Shown here piece after piece: positions 44,230 through 55,902 of a DNA stretch of 64,000 bases; positions within the stretch are counted from its first letter, which is position 1, and each line of letters starts with the position of its first letter. The notes beneath the pieces were generated by a model. The model was not told the DNA's origin and made no database searches. It saw only the letters and a list, made by a program, of their open reading frames with translations. The stretch is from Trichostrongylus colubriformis (lineage: Eukaryota; Nematoda; Chromadorea; Rhabditida; Trichostrongylidae), in the NCBI GenBank assembly GCA_963978905.1, contig OZ022257.1:40062203-40126202 (forward strand), read 5' to 3'. A program made the position numbers and the translations under genes.

Positions 44230-45230
44230 TGGTCAGTTGTATGGCAAGAAAAGCAAAGAGCTTGCTTCGTGCGATTACCAATTCAGGTGACCAGTTTGCT
44301 GGTCACCTGCGCGTGGAATCGCACGATGGAACTGCTCTGAAGAATCACGGAATAACGGATTCCTATGCTAAAAATTGAAAACCATAGAGTGAATGCTATC
44401 AAAGCAAAGCCACAAAAAACTCATACTCAAAAGAAAAGAATAGAAGGTCGTTTGAGACATTTTTTGTGTTTGTAACCAAGCTAAACTATTGCTATCTGAA
44501 ACATCAAGCGAGTATGTACTAAATGAAGAAAACATGTTGGTCTGAGAAGAGAATCAATGACGAGAGTAAGCAATCGAATGGTTGTCAGCACGTATCAGCT
44601 GCCATGTAAAAACATCATATCACCCAATCATTGAATCAGGAATCAATTTCGGATAATTAGAGACTACATTAAACGTCGACTTTTTCGCAGCACACCGCAT
44701 GATAAGTAGTGCAGCAAACTGCATAGTAACTTATGAGCTTCTGTGTAATGCTTGTAGCAGCACATTCATTGGGAAACAGGAAGGGTGGTGACCATTCTCG
44801 TCAAGGCGTGGTAATATAATCACTACCCTTAGCCAGAGTTGATGTGGATAAGCTCTAGGAGCGGAAAAGGAGTGATTTTGACGTGACGTGTTGTATTTTG
44901 GTCTACGAGAGGAAAATTTGGAGAAAGAAAAAGTGTTGGAATGACTCAGGATTTCCACAAGAAGGTTACGAAAGAGCAACCGAGACGAGTGCATCTTGAT
45001 TGGTACTGAGCTCCAGCCTTCTGCATCAGAGTGAGTTATAATACAATAAGGACGACGTGCACGGCAGGACTTTCTGACGTATATATAGATGGAATATCAA
45101 GTCAAATAAGAATCGTTCCCTCATACTGACGCATGTAATTATGGCTTCAGCTTCTACTCCACTAGCATTCAGTGGTGGAATTTTGTGTGAGTTGCCTCAT
45201 TAATGGGTTGGGAGCTCTCTCGAAACGACG
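44230..45230. other. Upstream region of TTR copy 1, no gene seen
   Basis: No recognisable coding exon or repeat. The promoter of copy 1 should lie here but no specific element can be named. Confidence 0.4.
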
Positions 45231-45234
45231 CAAC

Positions 45235-45350
45235 TTTAGAGGAGACAAAAAGCTTCCTCGGATACTTTACAAATTCAAAAGCTTCGAGCTACCTTCAAGC
45301 AATTGAAGAAGACGAGAATGTCGAAACGTCAAGCCAATAAATTCCAGTAC
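45235..45350 (+). repeat. Possible Penelope-like element 3' tail
   Basis: AAGAAGACGAGAATGTCGAA, ACGTCAAGCCAATAAA resembles the GA-rich/GTCGAAACGT plus AATAAA endings of Penelope-like elements. No coding region accompanies it, so this is tentative. Confidence 0.3.
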
Positions 45351-45532
45351 TAAACTCGTGAAAAAGAAAACAATCGACACATAATAAATATCATTATTTA
45401 ACCACCCTGTTAGAAGTGTAACCTTCCGCTTCCACATAAGCCTCCAAACGAGAGAACAAGGTCTAACTGAGACCCGCGGATACTCCTGGTTCAGATCGTT
45501 CTAGTATCACTAAGGTAGGTATTTAAAGGCAC

Positions 45533-45993
45533 ACCACGCGATAATCAAATCAGTGGCTTACTTTCGTGGAGCGAGTGTGCCCTTGGATGATTGCTCAAAC
45601 TGCATCCTTGTTGCGGCTGCACGGTGCACCCTCATGGTGTTGTGCCTGCTTGGACAAAACCGAGCCACGCCCACCCGGCTGGATCACACACGGCCTTAGA
45701 CCAACAGTTCCCAACGTGGGGCTCACGTGGAAAATGGAATTTGCTTCAAGATATAATAATTGACTGGAACAGCCATTTTGGTATGGTAGGCAGCTTCCAC
45801 ATCGGAAGATCTTCCATGTAACACCGCGTATGATTCAGCTGGGTGGGCGTGGCTCGGTTTTGTTCAAGCAGGCACAACACCGTGAGGGTGCACCGTGCAG
45901 CCGCAACAAATATGCAGTTTGAGCAATTATCCAAGGACCTACTGGCCCCACGAAAGTAAGCCACTAATTGGATTATCGCGTGGTATGCTTTGA
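45533..45993. mobile_element. Foldback MITE family F2, copy 2
   Basis: Left end TTAAAGGCACACCACGCGATAA, right end TTATCGCGTGGTATGCTTTGA. The arms are about 165 bp and near-complementary (GTGGCTTACTTTCGTGG, TTGTTGCGGCTGCACGGTGC, GTGTTGTGCCTGCTTG, AAAACCGAGCCACGCCCACC). TTAA on the left, TTGA on the right (one mismatch). The open frames on both strands are the two arms. Confidence 0.88.
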
Positions 45994-46009
45994 AAACCCG
46001 CAATTTCAT

Positions 46010-47529
46010 AACCCCTTGTGTTTCCTAGCCCATAGCCTCAAACAGATAAGTCGAGCGTGTTAAACTAATGTATTTTGGGAATTCCATGATACTAGTTCTT
46101 TTCAAGATCACTGTGATAGATACAGTACATGAACAGAAACGGGAAAAAAGCCGAGAAATCTTTTTTGTTCCAATGCAGAAATCGAAGAACTGAAAGAACA
46201 GCTAGTAGCTCCCCGCCGAACAATATTCGAATAGCTGTAGGCGGGAAGAGCACTGTAAGAAATTTCGCGCCCAGTGTAGATTTGTTGCTTCCTACTCTTC
46301 GTCCCTGTTCACATGACCGTCGCTTCTTTATAGCCTTTGCGGCCGCGCCTTCTCGGTCGCCTCAACTCGTCATACCTTGAGGAGCTGTATCTCAGCGAAT
46401 GTTTTCCGTCGAATGGAGCTTTGTTGGTGGCCCGTAGAATGCAAAAATAACGCGTGTGTGGCTACTAAAACAGTCAAACTTCCGAGGCCGATCTCTTGAA
46501 ATCCGCCTTCATGGATGATACTGATCCTCCTTTGAGTGTCAACGTACATGAGAGTCGAGAAGGACGTAGTCAACTTCACTGCGTGAGCAGGTGGGTGCTT
46601 CACTTTCGGCATTACCTCCATGCAAGCGCGGTAAAAACCAGTTTTTTTTTTCGCCATAGCAAAATCTCCTGTCCAATCGCCCACAACTTCTCAAAAGAGT
46701 AACCCTTTAAAGATCTCTCGTGAGGTTTGCAGTATGGGACCCATTGCCTGGAGATCATTTAGGCTGATGTGCGTCTCTTTCTGTTGTGAAAAACCTTTAC
46801 TGAACCACAAAACATACTCGACGAGGTGCTTCTTGACTATTTCAAACATCCTTTTTTAACAAGGCTTGGCTTCCCCCGTCGGTATACAATTTTAATAAAA
46901 AAGATAAAAGGTAAATTTTTGACGGTAATCAATCCCTTCCTAGTATGCGCCGCACATTCTAGTTCCATTCAGAATCGTGATGGCTGGTGCTTATGATTTG
47001 GCCTATACAATGACTTGCGGTGGCCAGCCGATGTACAAGTCAGGGCTCATACTCTCCCAGACGAGTTTGGTACTGATTTGCCGACCCCGGAGGGATGGAA
47101 AGCTTGGTTGGCCTGGGCGGGCGTTTATGCGGCATGCGATCCTCTCACCGCGACAGTGGTGAGTGCGCCACCTGTCCCTACACCACCTCTGCCCTATACA
47201 ATTCAAATATACTATAATGAAAAAAGGAAAGCCTTGCGCGTACTTTACGAGTGGCGAAGCTGCAATGTTTCGACATGTACGCGTGTGAGAACCAACGTCA
47301 AAAAACGCGTCATTTTTTTTAGCCACCCTAGCACCAAGGAGCACAACGATTCTGAGCATAGGAGAACTACGAGTCATGTGATGGATGTTGCTTGATCATT
47401 TTTTGAAGGGCGCGCTCCGAGCAAGTTATCATGGCCCTACGGTGTCGAGCGTGATGTAAATGGGCGCCTTGTCGTAGTGGATGGGGTAGACTCGCGCTCG
47501 AATTGTTCCCACAGCAGGCGCATTATTCG
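46010..47529. other. Repeat-derived interval without a supported gene
   Basis: At 46370-46420 a GAGGAGCTGTATCTCAGCGAATG string matches the arms of family F1 (16.3 and 60.1 kb). The 126-codon plus frame at 47015-47395, with a DEFGTDLPTPEGWKAWLAWA segment, reads smoothly but is followed by sequence without any motif and has no splice structure. I suspect a repeat rather than a gene. Confidence 0.4.
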
Positions 47530-47700
47530 AAGCAGTCAGTGCTAGGGGTAGATGAGTTACGAAAATTCTTCAAATGGGTCGTCCTGTGAAAGCCACGGGC
47601 TTAGAGAGGTTGTATGTGGCGAGATTTCCGGTGAAGAAGAGCACTCTCGGACTTCATAGAAGCCCTCTAATTCAACAGCTGCCATTTGTTCTAACAGGGC
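47530..47700. repeat. Partial F3-like MITE copy
   Basis: GCTAGGGGTAGATG, GAGGTTGTATGTGGCGAGAT, TTCCGGTGAAGAAGAGC parallels the left half of 41863-42404 (ATTAGGGGTAATG, AGGCTATTTGTGGCAAGATT, CCGGTGAGAAAGCGC). The right end was not found. Confidence 0.5.
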
Positions 47701-48178
47701 CCGCCTCCGTACTAATGAGCATCCGAACGTATGCATTCAATTGCCCTTTGATATTCGGCCCCAGCTACCCTCACCATTTCCTCTTATTGCCCTTCACTGC
47801 CGCGTATCCCACATCAGCGAGGCCCCGACCGCTGCTCAGTGATAAGGCTCGCGAGTTGTCCACGCAAAGTAGAGGTTCCTTGCACGGATTTCACGAGGCT
47901 TCCGTTAATTTTCTTTCCACTACCACACCATTCTCCCTTTCGGTCAAGATATCCCACCTACTGTTTCTATATGTCATAAATCATTTTACAAAATGCTGGA
48001 GTCTACTCAAGTGTTCAAGCACGAGCGTAAACGTAATCACTTCTCATATAGATAAAATTGGCAGCTTACAAACCAGTACAACGTATACAATTTTGTTCCA
48101 ATGCAAATATACCAGAGAAATTCATGCAAAAAGATGCGGCATTAGCAACATAAGCGAAATTGAACGTTTTTTTCTACT

Positions 48179-51100
48179 TCAATGGATGCATTCACGTCCT
48201 TCATTGTCAAACGACCCTTCAAGATTCAACACGCCGATATCGACCCATTGTTCTGGTTTCGGATTGCCGTCATGAATGAACTTCTTCGGAATTACGAATT
48301 TCATTTTGCGCAGACATGGCTGAAATTTATAAACGTTGTTATAATTCAAGAGAGTCATAATCTATGAGTATTAAACCAGTAGTTTAATACGTCTGCTATT
48401 TTATTTGTCTGTCCAACCGGAGACTCGACATAACGTGAGAAACAAGCGGAGGAGGTGGGTCAAGTGTGGGTTGGATGGGGCATGGTAGGAGATGTAGGTA
48501 GCGCACATGGACCGTGTGGGACTCCGCCCAGCGAGAAACGGGTTAAAATTGAAGTATTCGGTGTTTGGGTTAAGGAATTCTTATAAATCGTTTCAAAAGG
48601 GACTGAACGTCGACAAGAGGGGTGTGTGCAGATATGACAGGAATCGCGTGGCTGCCCGCGGCGAGCCGCGCGGCGGGTGCGAGTGCCCGTGGCAGGGCGT
48701 GACAGCCTTCAAGCGAGACAGTGTGGCATGAGTGGCAACGCAGATGTGAAGCAGTCACGCTCGGCCGGCTCCCAAGGGCAATCGATACGGCGAGTCGTAC
48801 TGGTGGCGCCGCGAGTGAAACGCCGCGAAGCGATTCGCTGTCATGTCTGCACACACCTGGCAAAAGGGGTGAAGGCGATTATGGTATTTGCAGCAGTTAC
48901 AAAAGAACCGCCTTCAGTGGGCGGAGCTTGCAATAGACGAAATCGTGTTCCTCTCTAGAGCAGTCTTGGGGTCGGGTAAATGCTGAATGTATAATAGCTA
49001 GGGTGACAAAAATGTAACAAATGACCATGATAGGCGGAGCCTTCGTTGGGATATCGGTGGAGAATAATGGTTTCTGAGCAGAAAGCTGAAAAGGGCTTAT
49101 TAAGCATACCATTGAATGAGTGTCCTTATAGGTTGAAATACTATAGTCTCAACTTATAAGCATATGAACCACTAGGTTATCAGCGACCCACACCAATAGG
49201 TAAGCGCAGTTGCATATTTTGGGGAGACCTTCCTAATAGCATTAGTCAAAATCATCTATCGCAGTCTACCAAAAAGGGGTATGATACACTCTTCAGTGAT
49301 TACAGAAGTTCAACCTCTGCAGCATCAGATGCCGTCGACCGTGATTTTGGATTTTCCCACGGAGGGCCGGACAATATGATGGACTACACCAGTAAGCAGA
49401 TAATGTTGCAGGAGCATAGTGCACATAGCATGTGGATAATTACCTAATGATATAATGGGCGTTTGTGGTGAGGGGTGTAAGTGTGCATTGTAGTGGCACA
49501 ATGTGAGAATCTTTAGATACATAAAGAGCCTATTATCACTAAACACATCGTTGAACAACTTCTGTCCACGTCATTTTACCCAGCCCGACTCCCACCGATC
49601 CCCCGTAACGCTACGTAGATGGCCAAGCTCACATGGTTTACAAATAGTCTACACGACTTAGACCAACACCGTTTCTAGAAGACTACCAATAAACTTGTTT
49701 TGTTAAGCACTAGCACTAATAGTATGCCATGCTGTTATAACAGCACTAGCTCTAGCAGGGTGTGTACCCTTATGTCAGGATTTCGCACGACGACGAGCGG
49801 CGTGCGACGCAGTGTGTGCGAGCGTCGCGGTACTTGGGTCTTAGAACGATTGCACGATAATGCTAGGGGCGCGATACGCACTTGTAATCGCTTCGGGACC
49901 TAACAAAATGGCGCCTTCAGCTCGTCCGCATTGCTTCGCTTGCGACATGCCGCGGTGCGAAATCCTGACATAAGGGTACACACCCCCTCTAGCACCACTA
50001 GCATGTGAACGACTCACCTTCTGTTCGTCCAAACAGTCGTGCCAAATGTACAGCACGGGATCAATTGGTGTCATTTCGCGTGTGGTACCACTGAGCTCGA
50101 AACGTCCAGTGCCGTCGGTATGCTTTTCGTCCAACGTATCGTCTGGATCCGGTCCTGATCGAAATTTTATCGGATTAAGAACGATCCCCAAGTAACCCTT
50201 ATCTGCAACCACAAGTTGGGTCATTTGATTCCCCCTTCACTTCTCCGCCTTCACATGATGCATTATCAGTGGACTTCAGTACGAAAAGCTTTTTTCAAAG
50301 AGTCACTTCCTGCTCACATTTTCTTACATTGGCATACCGTTCGCATGGTCCATTATAGGGGGAAAGAAAGAATGTCCATAGATGCCAAAAATTTCGAGAT
50401 TAAAAACACAGTGATCAGATCGGTAATTTTACCCTCTTGCTGCTGCAGATCCCTATATGGTTATTTTGCCGTGACCTTCTTGCACTGTCACGACGAACCA
50501 TAAAGCCGCTCAAAGCCATCCTACTCAGGGTTCTCGCTCGCTCTAAATATGTTCGAGATGGCTTCGACGTTGGTCATTCCTACTGATCTTTTCCTCATTT
50601 CACCGCTGCGTTTGACCGAGTCATGAATTTTAGTTGCTGAGACCGCCCATCAGGTTGTGTAGATGGGGCCGCCACCACGTGGTGCCCAGGCCTCTTTCAT
50701 AACCCTCAGAAACTCGTGGCTGATCTTAACACACCTTTTCCTCACGTTTAGGCCATTTCGAACAGAACAAACAATTTTCGATCCGGGGACCGAACGTTTC
50801 AGTGCACGCCCGCCCACGATGGGCGGAGCTCAAACTAGTTCATGTGTGCCCCTACTTCTTGCCTCATGCCCTACCTCTCCCAAACTTTCCCCATCTCCAC
50901 AGGTTGTTTTTCATGTGGTGCTCCAGCTCCTCCCACCACCACAAATGCTTCGCCCAACCCCAGCTACTACTGACCATTTCCCTTCCTCTCGCGGTCTACA
51001 GACCACTCTACAAATAATTCGCTATTTCTGCAGTGAGTGTCATCCGACTAATAACACCCTTCACCCTATGTGGGTGGTTCTCCGTTCATTTTGAGCATGT

Positions 51101-51788
51101 TCATAATAGCGTGGACGTTGGTCATCTCTATCGATTTTTTGGTAGACTCTATGCCGCATTGGGACCCAGTTATAGATTTTTGTAGCAGAGGCCGCTCACT
51201 CGGGATGCGCTCCACCCATTGTGCCCACGCCTCTTCATGCCTTTTAGGATTTAATTGCTGAACTCAATCTGTCTTTTCCACGTTCACGTTTGAGCCATAT
51301 TGGAACCCAATAAACAATTTTTGGTCTGAAAATGGAACATTCCAGTGCACGCTACGCCCGTGGATGGAGCTTAACGTGGTATATGTGTACTCTTTACTTC
51401 TTCTCCCATGCCCTACCCTTTCCAATTTGTCCTCATATTCACGGGTTGTTTTTCATGTTATGCCTAATTTCGTGACAGACAAAGGGACTGACAGACAAAC
51501 GTTGCGTATTATGTGTAGTAGGGATCGTGCGGTGAGCATTTGAGTGATAACGATAACTGGCCTACACGGAGGTTTCTAGCGGCCTTTATTGCAAAAGAGA
51601 GATTATTGTTGACATGATACTTCGAAGGCCTCACCGTAATCAACGTCGATGATCCGAACTTTAGTATTTTTTGCAGGTACAGCACCGCACTTGAGTACTC
51701 CGCGTACCGCTACGCCTTGCTTGCGCATCGCCCAGCATACTGCCGGCAGCAAAGCGGAGAATAGCAAGAAGAACTGCCAGACGTGCAT
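48179..51788 (-). CDS. Transthyretin-like secreted protein, copy 2
   Basis: Exons on the minus strand: 51788-51635, 50154-50018, 48319-48179; 143 residues. Signal peptide MHVWQFFLLFSALLPAVCWA, then MRKQGVAVRGVLKCGAVPAK, NTKVRIIDVDYG, PDPDDTLDEKHTDGTGRFEL, SGTTREMTPIDPVLYIWHDC, LDEQK, PCLRKMKFVIPKKFIHDGNP, KPEQWVDIGVLNLEGSFDNE, GRECIH-stop. Conserved Cys: LKC, HDC, PC, REC. A GTG six codons' worth upstream would add only MFQ and is inside the TTTCAG acceptor, so ATG at 51788 is the start. Intron phases 1 and 0 match the other copies; donors GTGAGG and GTGAGT, acceptors GATCAG and TTTCAG. Introns are 1480 and 1698 bp and carry a duplicated repeat (intron 1) and an M1 MITE plus R2 repeat (intron 2). 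Intact, with no frameshift. Confidence 0.92.
48621..48857. mobile_element. Dispersed repeat R2, copy 2, with inverted ends (in TTR copy 2 intron 2)
   Basis: The ends GGTGTGTGCAGATATGACAG and, in reverse complement, GGTGTGTGCAGACATGACAG are inverted repeats. The interior matches 37840-38050. No clear target duplication. It looks like a MITE; copy 1 lacks recognisable ends. Confidence 0.7.
49758..49986. mobile_element. hAT-like MITE family M1, copy 2 (in TTR copy 2 intron 2)
   Basis: 229 bp with a 31-bp perfect terminal inverted repeat starting GGGTGTGTACCCTTATGTCA. It is flanked by the 8-bp duplication CTCTAGCA (49750-49757 and 49987-49994), with one extra C at the right junction. GC-rich inner palindrome ACGACGACGAGC. 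The right end is 32 bp from the exon 2 donor. Confidence 0.88.
50551..50920 (+). repeat. Dispersed repeat R4, copy 1 (in TTR copy 2 intron 1)
   Basis: About 370 bp similar to 51099-51460, same orientation: GACGTTGGTCAT, CCCAGGCCTCTT/CCCACGCCTCTT, CACCTTTTCC-CACGTTTA-GCCAT, CAGTGCACGC and CACAGGTTGTTTTTCATGT. Divergence is high (roughly three quarters identical by eye). Confidence 0.7.
51099..51460 (+). repeat. Dispersed repeat R4, copy 2 (in TTR copy 2 intron 1)
   Basis: Second copy of R4. The two copies account for about half of intron 1, which explains its expansion relative to the 60-bp intron 1 of copy 3. Confidence 0.7.
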
Positions 51789-51794
51789 CTGAAA
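51789..51794 (-). promoter_or_regulatory. TTTCAG acceptor abutting the TTR copy 2 start codon
   Basis: TTTCAG directly precedes ATG, as in copies 1 and 3; probable SL trans-splice acceptor. Confidence 0.7.
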
Positions 51795-52185
51795 CACTGC
51801 CTTTGTTTGAGTAAATTTATTTAAAAGGCTTAGAGGTCGACCATATCGGATCTCTCTTATATCATCTGACCGGGAAGTGAGTAAGCATGGGAGCGGTACA
51901 GTCTGAAACTTGGAGCACCAATCACATTCACGTGGAAACTGGGTTTTTCACGCGTACTTCGTCACCCTTGCAGTCATTACGGGGTGTAGCGCAGGAGGAG
52001 CCGTTATGGAAACGACGCGCGACACAACATTAGCCTCGACTCCTTTCGCGCTCATGCATGACACCGGTCTTAATGCTGCAGGCTTTGTTAAATTCGCTTT
52101 GTGGCACAATTCATCTCAATAGGGTATGGGAGCAATTCGCTGAGCACTGTGAAGAGGGCCATTTATCACAGGATGCAGAGCAAAG

Positions 52186-52580
52186 CAGGGTATTCCCACG
52201 TGTCGAGGAAAATAGCAACTTCAGTTCTGTCCCCCCCCCCCACCCCCCTCCCCCCTTTTACTGATGCGACCCCCTTTTCTGACCTCTACAACTCAGTACC
52301 GACAACTGTTGCCTTATTGCAAAGTTGCAATATGTTTTATTGCTATCTGATCTTACTTCAAGCAAAGATTGAGATTGAGATGTGAGCAGAGATGTATTTT
52401 ATTTAACATTAGTTCACATTTCCTCACACAGCTTTGCTGTAAAATACGTTGTTTCTCATTTTCTTATTGAAAATTCGCATTGTCCTACTTATCGCTTCCC
52501 TCTGCAGGCATTCCCCCCCCCCCCCTGTCCGGTCAAATACGACTCCCTGTCGAGGAATCCTCGACTCCCGGTGTACCCTG
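52186..52580. mobile_element. Non-autonomous 395-bp derivative of the 29.9-kb hAT
   Basis: Left end CAGGGTATTCCCACGTGTCG, right end (reverse complement) CAGGGTACACCGGGAGTCGA. Flanks GAGCAAAG (52178-52185) and GAGCAGAG (52581-52588), an 8-bp duplication with one mismatch. Similarity to the hAT continues beyond the ends: the C run plus GCGACCCCC and TTTCTGACCTCTACA on the left, CCTGTCCGGTCAAATACGAC on the right. So it is an internal-deletion derivative. Confidence 0.85.
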
Positions 52581-52599
52581 GAGCAGAGTCGTAATTTTT

Positions 52600-54393
52600 C
52601 AAAAGTGTATATTTCTCTAGTTCAATGACAAGCTCAGTAACAGACGTGATGAATGAATTAAAAATCTTCCCACTTCATTTAGTTTCCTTCACCACTTGAA
52701 AAGTTTGGAAACCTTTCAACACATTCCGTTAGAGCGGTGGTGATTGAGAGTTCGTTTAGAGTGACTAATTTATCACAAAATTGGTTGTACCTGAGCTCCG
52801 TTGTCGTTTTATTTTTATAAAGTTCTTAGCACATTGACACGATGAGTTCTAAGGCAAAAAAAGGTGAATTGATTTTTTTATCGAAAAATACGATTGTTCG
52901 GTATTAATTGGTGGAGACAGGGACAGAAAAAGCAACAATAACAGCAATAACTCAATTTAACACAGGGCTAAAGTTTTTCATATTTTTTAGGAGAATTAAT
53001 CAACTGTATGGCAAGAATTGGAGGACTTGTATCGAAAGAGAAGCAATAAGCGAATGGCGGCTGACAGTGCATATCAGCGACGAACTGCTCCGTTTCGCTG
53101 TCGAAGTAGAGCTGGACGGCCAATAAACGCACTCTAATCAATTCTCAATATGTCTGCGTTGCACGGGTCACCTGAACAAAGCCGAATGTTGAAGTGCAAG
53201 AAGAGTAATTAAGAAATATCTTGAAGCCGTAGCGAACCAGAGTGGCGACATCATGACCAAGTTCATACTTGCGTGGAGAAATCTTCGGCTTGTATGGGTC
53301 GGGGACGTGTAGGAGGGAGGCGTGTTTGCTGTTTTGTGCATCAATCTCATTCAATGCCCCCACATGTAAAACTATTTCATGAAAAGGGGGGCGAAGGTAA
53401 GAGGTGGCGTAAGGTGAAGCAAAGAGGTCATGCTGTGGTCCTTCGAAAAGGGGCGCAAATCATGCATCATTTACCCACATCGAATAACAGAGTGGCACTG
53501 TTGCTCTCGTGCTATATGGGCTGAATAAGCCTGTTTCCCACGTTCAGGATTTTCAGGCTATTTTCCTCAGTCCCGCGACTGTTCGAAGGAAGAGACGTCT
53601 GGCGGCTGTGGATAATGTACTTAATGGTAGACTACACTCAGCTACGACCTTGCCTCGATTGTTCCTCTTACTAATGAAATTTGAGGTACTGGGAGCTTCG
53701 CCGAGCATAGAAAAATTGGAGGAAAATTCCACAACACTATGATAAAACCTCTACGGCCCTTGATCCCGTACTACAAGGTACCAAACTTAATTTTTTTCTG
53801 GCTGTTTGTACTGAGAATTTAGCAAGCTATTCCCAATTTTCTGCTTTTTCATCTCACTGATTCTATGGTCAAACAGTGCCGAGAAGACTGCCATTGTCGG
53901 AGCGTTAAAATCATTAACCCATTTTCGCACTTCGCCTAGTATTCATATCGTGTGGCAATCAGGGCGTTACAGCAATCTGAGCAGATGGTATTGGAAAGTA
54001 CTATGTCTACTGTTACGCTGATAAGGGAGGGTTTCATGTTCTGGCTGCAAGGGTGTTTACTTGACAGTTTTTGCAATATACTGTTACTAGAAGCCTCTAC
54101 GCGAATGAATGAATTTACGCTAGTCACTCATTGTCATTGCCATTTTTGCACTAATTCCCTTTTTAATTTGTTTAATAGGGTCTGTGGATATCATAAGTAT
54201 CCTTTCCTCCCTAATTCCCCTGAATGCAGGACAGTAATCCAAGGCCACACCCTTTTTATTTTGACAACGGTTTCGATGCTGGTCCTGAATCTGCCCACGA
54301 ATTTTAGGGTGCGGAATTGTTACACTAGTTCCACATTTGGTCGGCAGTCACAGTATCCGACAGAATGTTCTTTTCTGAGCTTTGTAATTACAG
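52600..54393. other. Interval with no supported gene
   Basis: Several short frames on both strands (for example 53145-53363 minus, 53952-54569 plus, the latter ending in a MITE) lack motifs and splice structure. Nothing assigned. Confidence 0.4.
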
Positions 54394-54552
54394 TCCATTT
54401 CGTAACGCCTGATAGGGCGTGGCCTACGGACTTGGGTGAGAGTGTATCAAACTCCCTCATCCCGCCACACACTCTACCTCTTGCCACGCACTCTCACTCT
54501 CGCCGCTCACCCATGTCCGTAGGCCACGCCCAATCAAGCGTTCCGAAATGGA
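54394..54552. mobile_element. MITE R3 with about 45-bp inverted repeats
   Basis: Left arm TCCATTTCGTAACGCCTGAT, AGGGCGTGGCCTACGGACTT, GGGTGAGAG is mirrored by the right arm ending ACCCATGTCCGTAGGCCACG, CCCAATCAAGCGTTCCGAAA, TGGA. Length about 159 bp. No unambiguous target duplication. A half copy is at 39113-39200. Confidence 0.85.
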
Positions 54553-54569
54553 GTATAAATAAACAGTGA

Positions 54570-55902
54570 CTAAGGTTGCAGACGATTCGTGTGGCAACCA
54601 CGTTTCGTTCCTTCAGACCTTCCCAGGTGCATGTAAGCAGTTTATAACATTCACTTCAGTAACGTGTGACTCGTCTCCAAGCATATATCCAACAATGATT
54701 GCAGTTCACAAGCTTCCAAAAATTTTTCATCTGGCCTTGACATTATGTATTCATTAACATCGATATCATCACTTTTGAATCGTTCAAAAGTGGAATAATA
54801 TCGAATACTGGTAGTAGTGGAAGTACGACGGGCCCTCATTTCCTCGAGCTCCCACTATAGTTCTATGAGCCCCAAAAGATTTTATTTTCATATCAAACAG
54901 TGGAAAAATTGTATGTCGAAAATGCAACTTTGATTGCCTCATTGGTAGACTATTCAAAACAAGCAATTTACTAAACATACATAGGTGAAAACCGGTAGAT
55001 TTTCTAGGCAAGGGTCAGAACTGCACAGAATGACAGCTTTTAGCAAGACTTACACTTATCAACATAATTCTTAGGAGCAAATGCCGTTAGCCAGAATTAA
55101 GCTTACCAGATCAATAGATACATAACAGCCTCGTGAAGGATTTTTCGATGAGCTTTTGCTTGATGTTGTATTCGACGTAAACTGTAAATTCGACGATCTC
55201 AGATGTTTCTCCGTGGTAATATCGTTTCTCTTAGTATTAGAATTTAGCCTCCTTTTTTATTTTCCCTCACTTTAAGCCTCGCTTCCCCAGCTCCCACCAC
55301 TGCATCGAGCACGTCAGGCGCCGGGGTGGGAGAGATAGGTGTTCATGGTCTCGTCGTAGTTTTTGCAGCCATAGCGCTCTAACGGCTGACCATTGCGCCT
55401 CCATAGAGTGCTTAACAGTTGCAGATTGATCTGTTCATCTACAGAAGGGACAGAACACCTTACTCGTCGAACAAGCGGCTTCAATGTAGGTTACTCCAAG
55501 AATATTCATGAAAACTAGCTCGAAAACCTCGGTAGTTGGCAATTATATCTTTTCCGAGGCTTACTGTAACGTTTGCAGCTCGCTGGATTGCAGACATTGC
55601 ACACATGACCCTCTGCTAAGACGTCGAATGCGGATTCAATGGTTTTTTATATCACGAATACCTTTTTTCTTGCCCTTTGCTTATTCTCCCATCCACTGTT
55701 TCACTCGATTGCTGATGCTGTTGTTTTACTTATTTCACATCATCATGAATGAATGAAATACACCCTACGAGACAACAAGTGCCACCCTCTACAGCAGAAA
55801 GGTGATAATGCAGTTCGAAGAAATGCGCGGGAGGTGCGAATATAGAAAGGAAGGAACGTGTTTTTGAACCTGAGTTTCTGGAGCGATTATCGCTTTTGAC
55901 CT
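54570..55902. other. Interval with no supported gene
   Basis: No domain, splice structure or repeat recognised. Confidence 0.4.

Noticed and set aside
47015..47395. 126-codon plus-strand frame with a smooth DEFGTDLPTPEGWKAWLAWA segment
   Set aside because: No splice structure, no domain, overlapping minus frame of equal length; more likely a repeat.
47574..48275. 233-codon plus-strand open frame, the longest nearly intact one after the RT remnants
   Set aside because: Its 3' part is antisense to exon 3 of TTR copy 2 and its 5' part lies in a MITE-like repeat. No motif or splice signal supports it.
53145..53363. 72-codon minus-strand frame considered as a fourth TTR or other secreted-protein exon
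   Set aside because: No TTR motif (no KQ-V-RG, DPDD or IPKKFI block), no flanking splice consensus.
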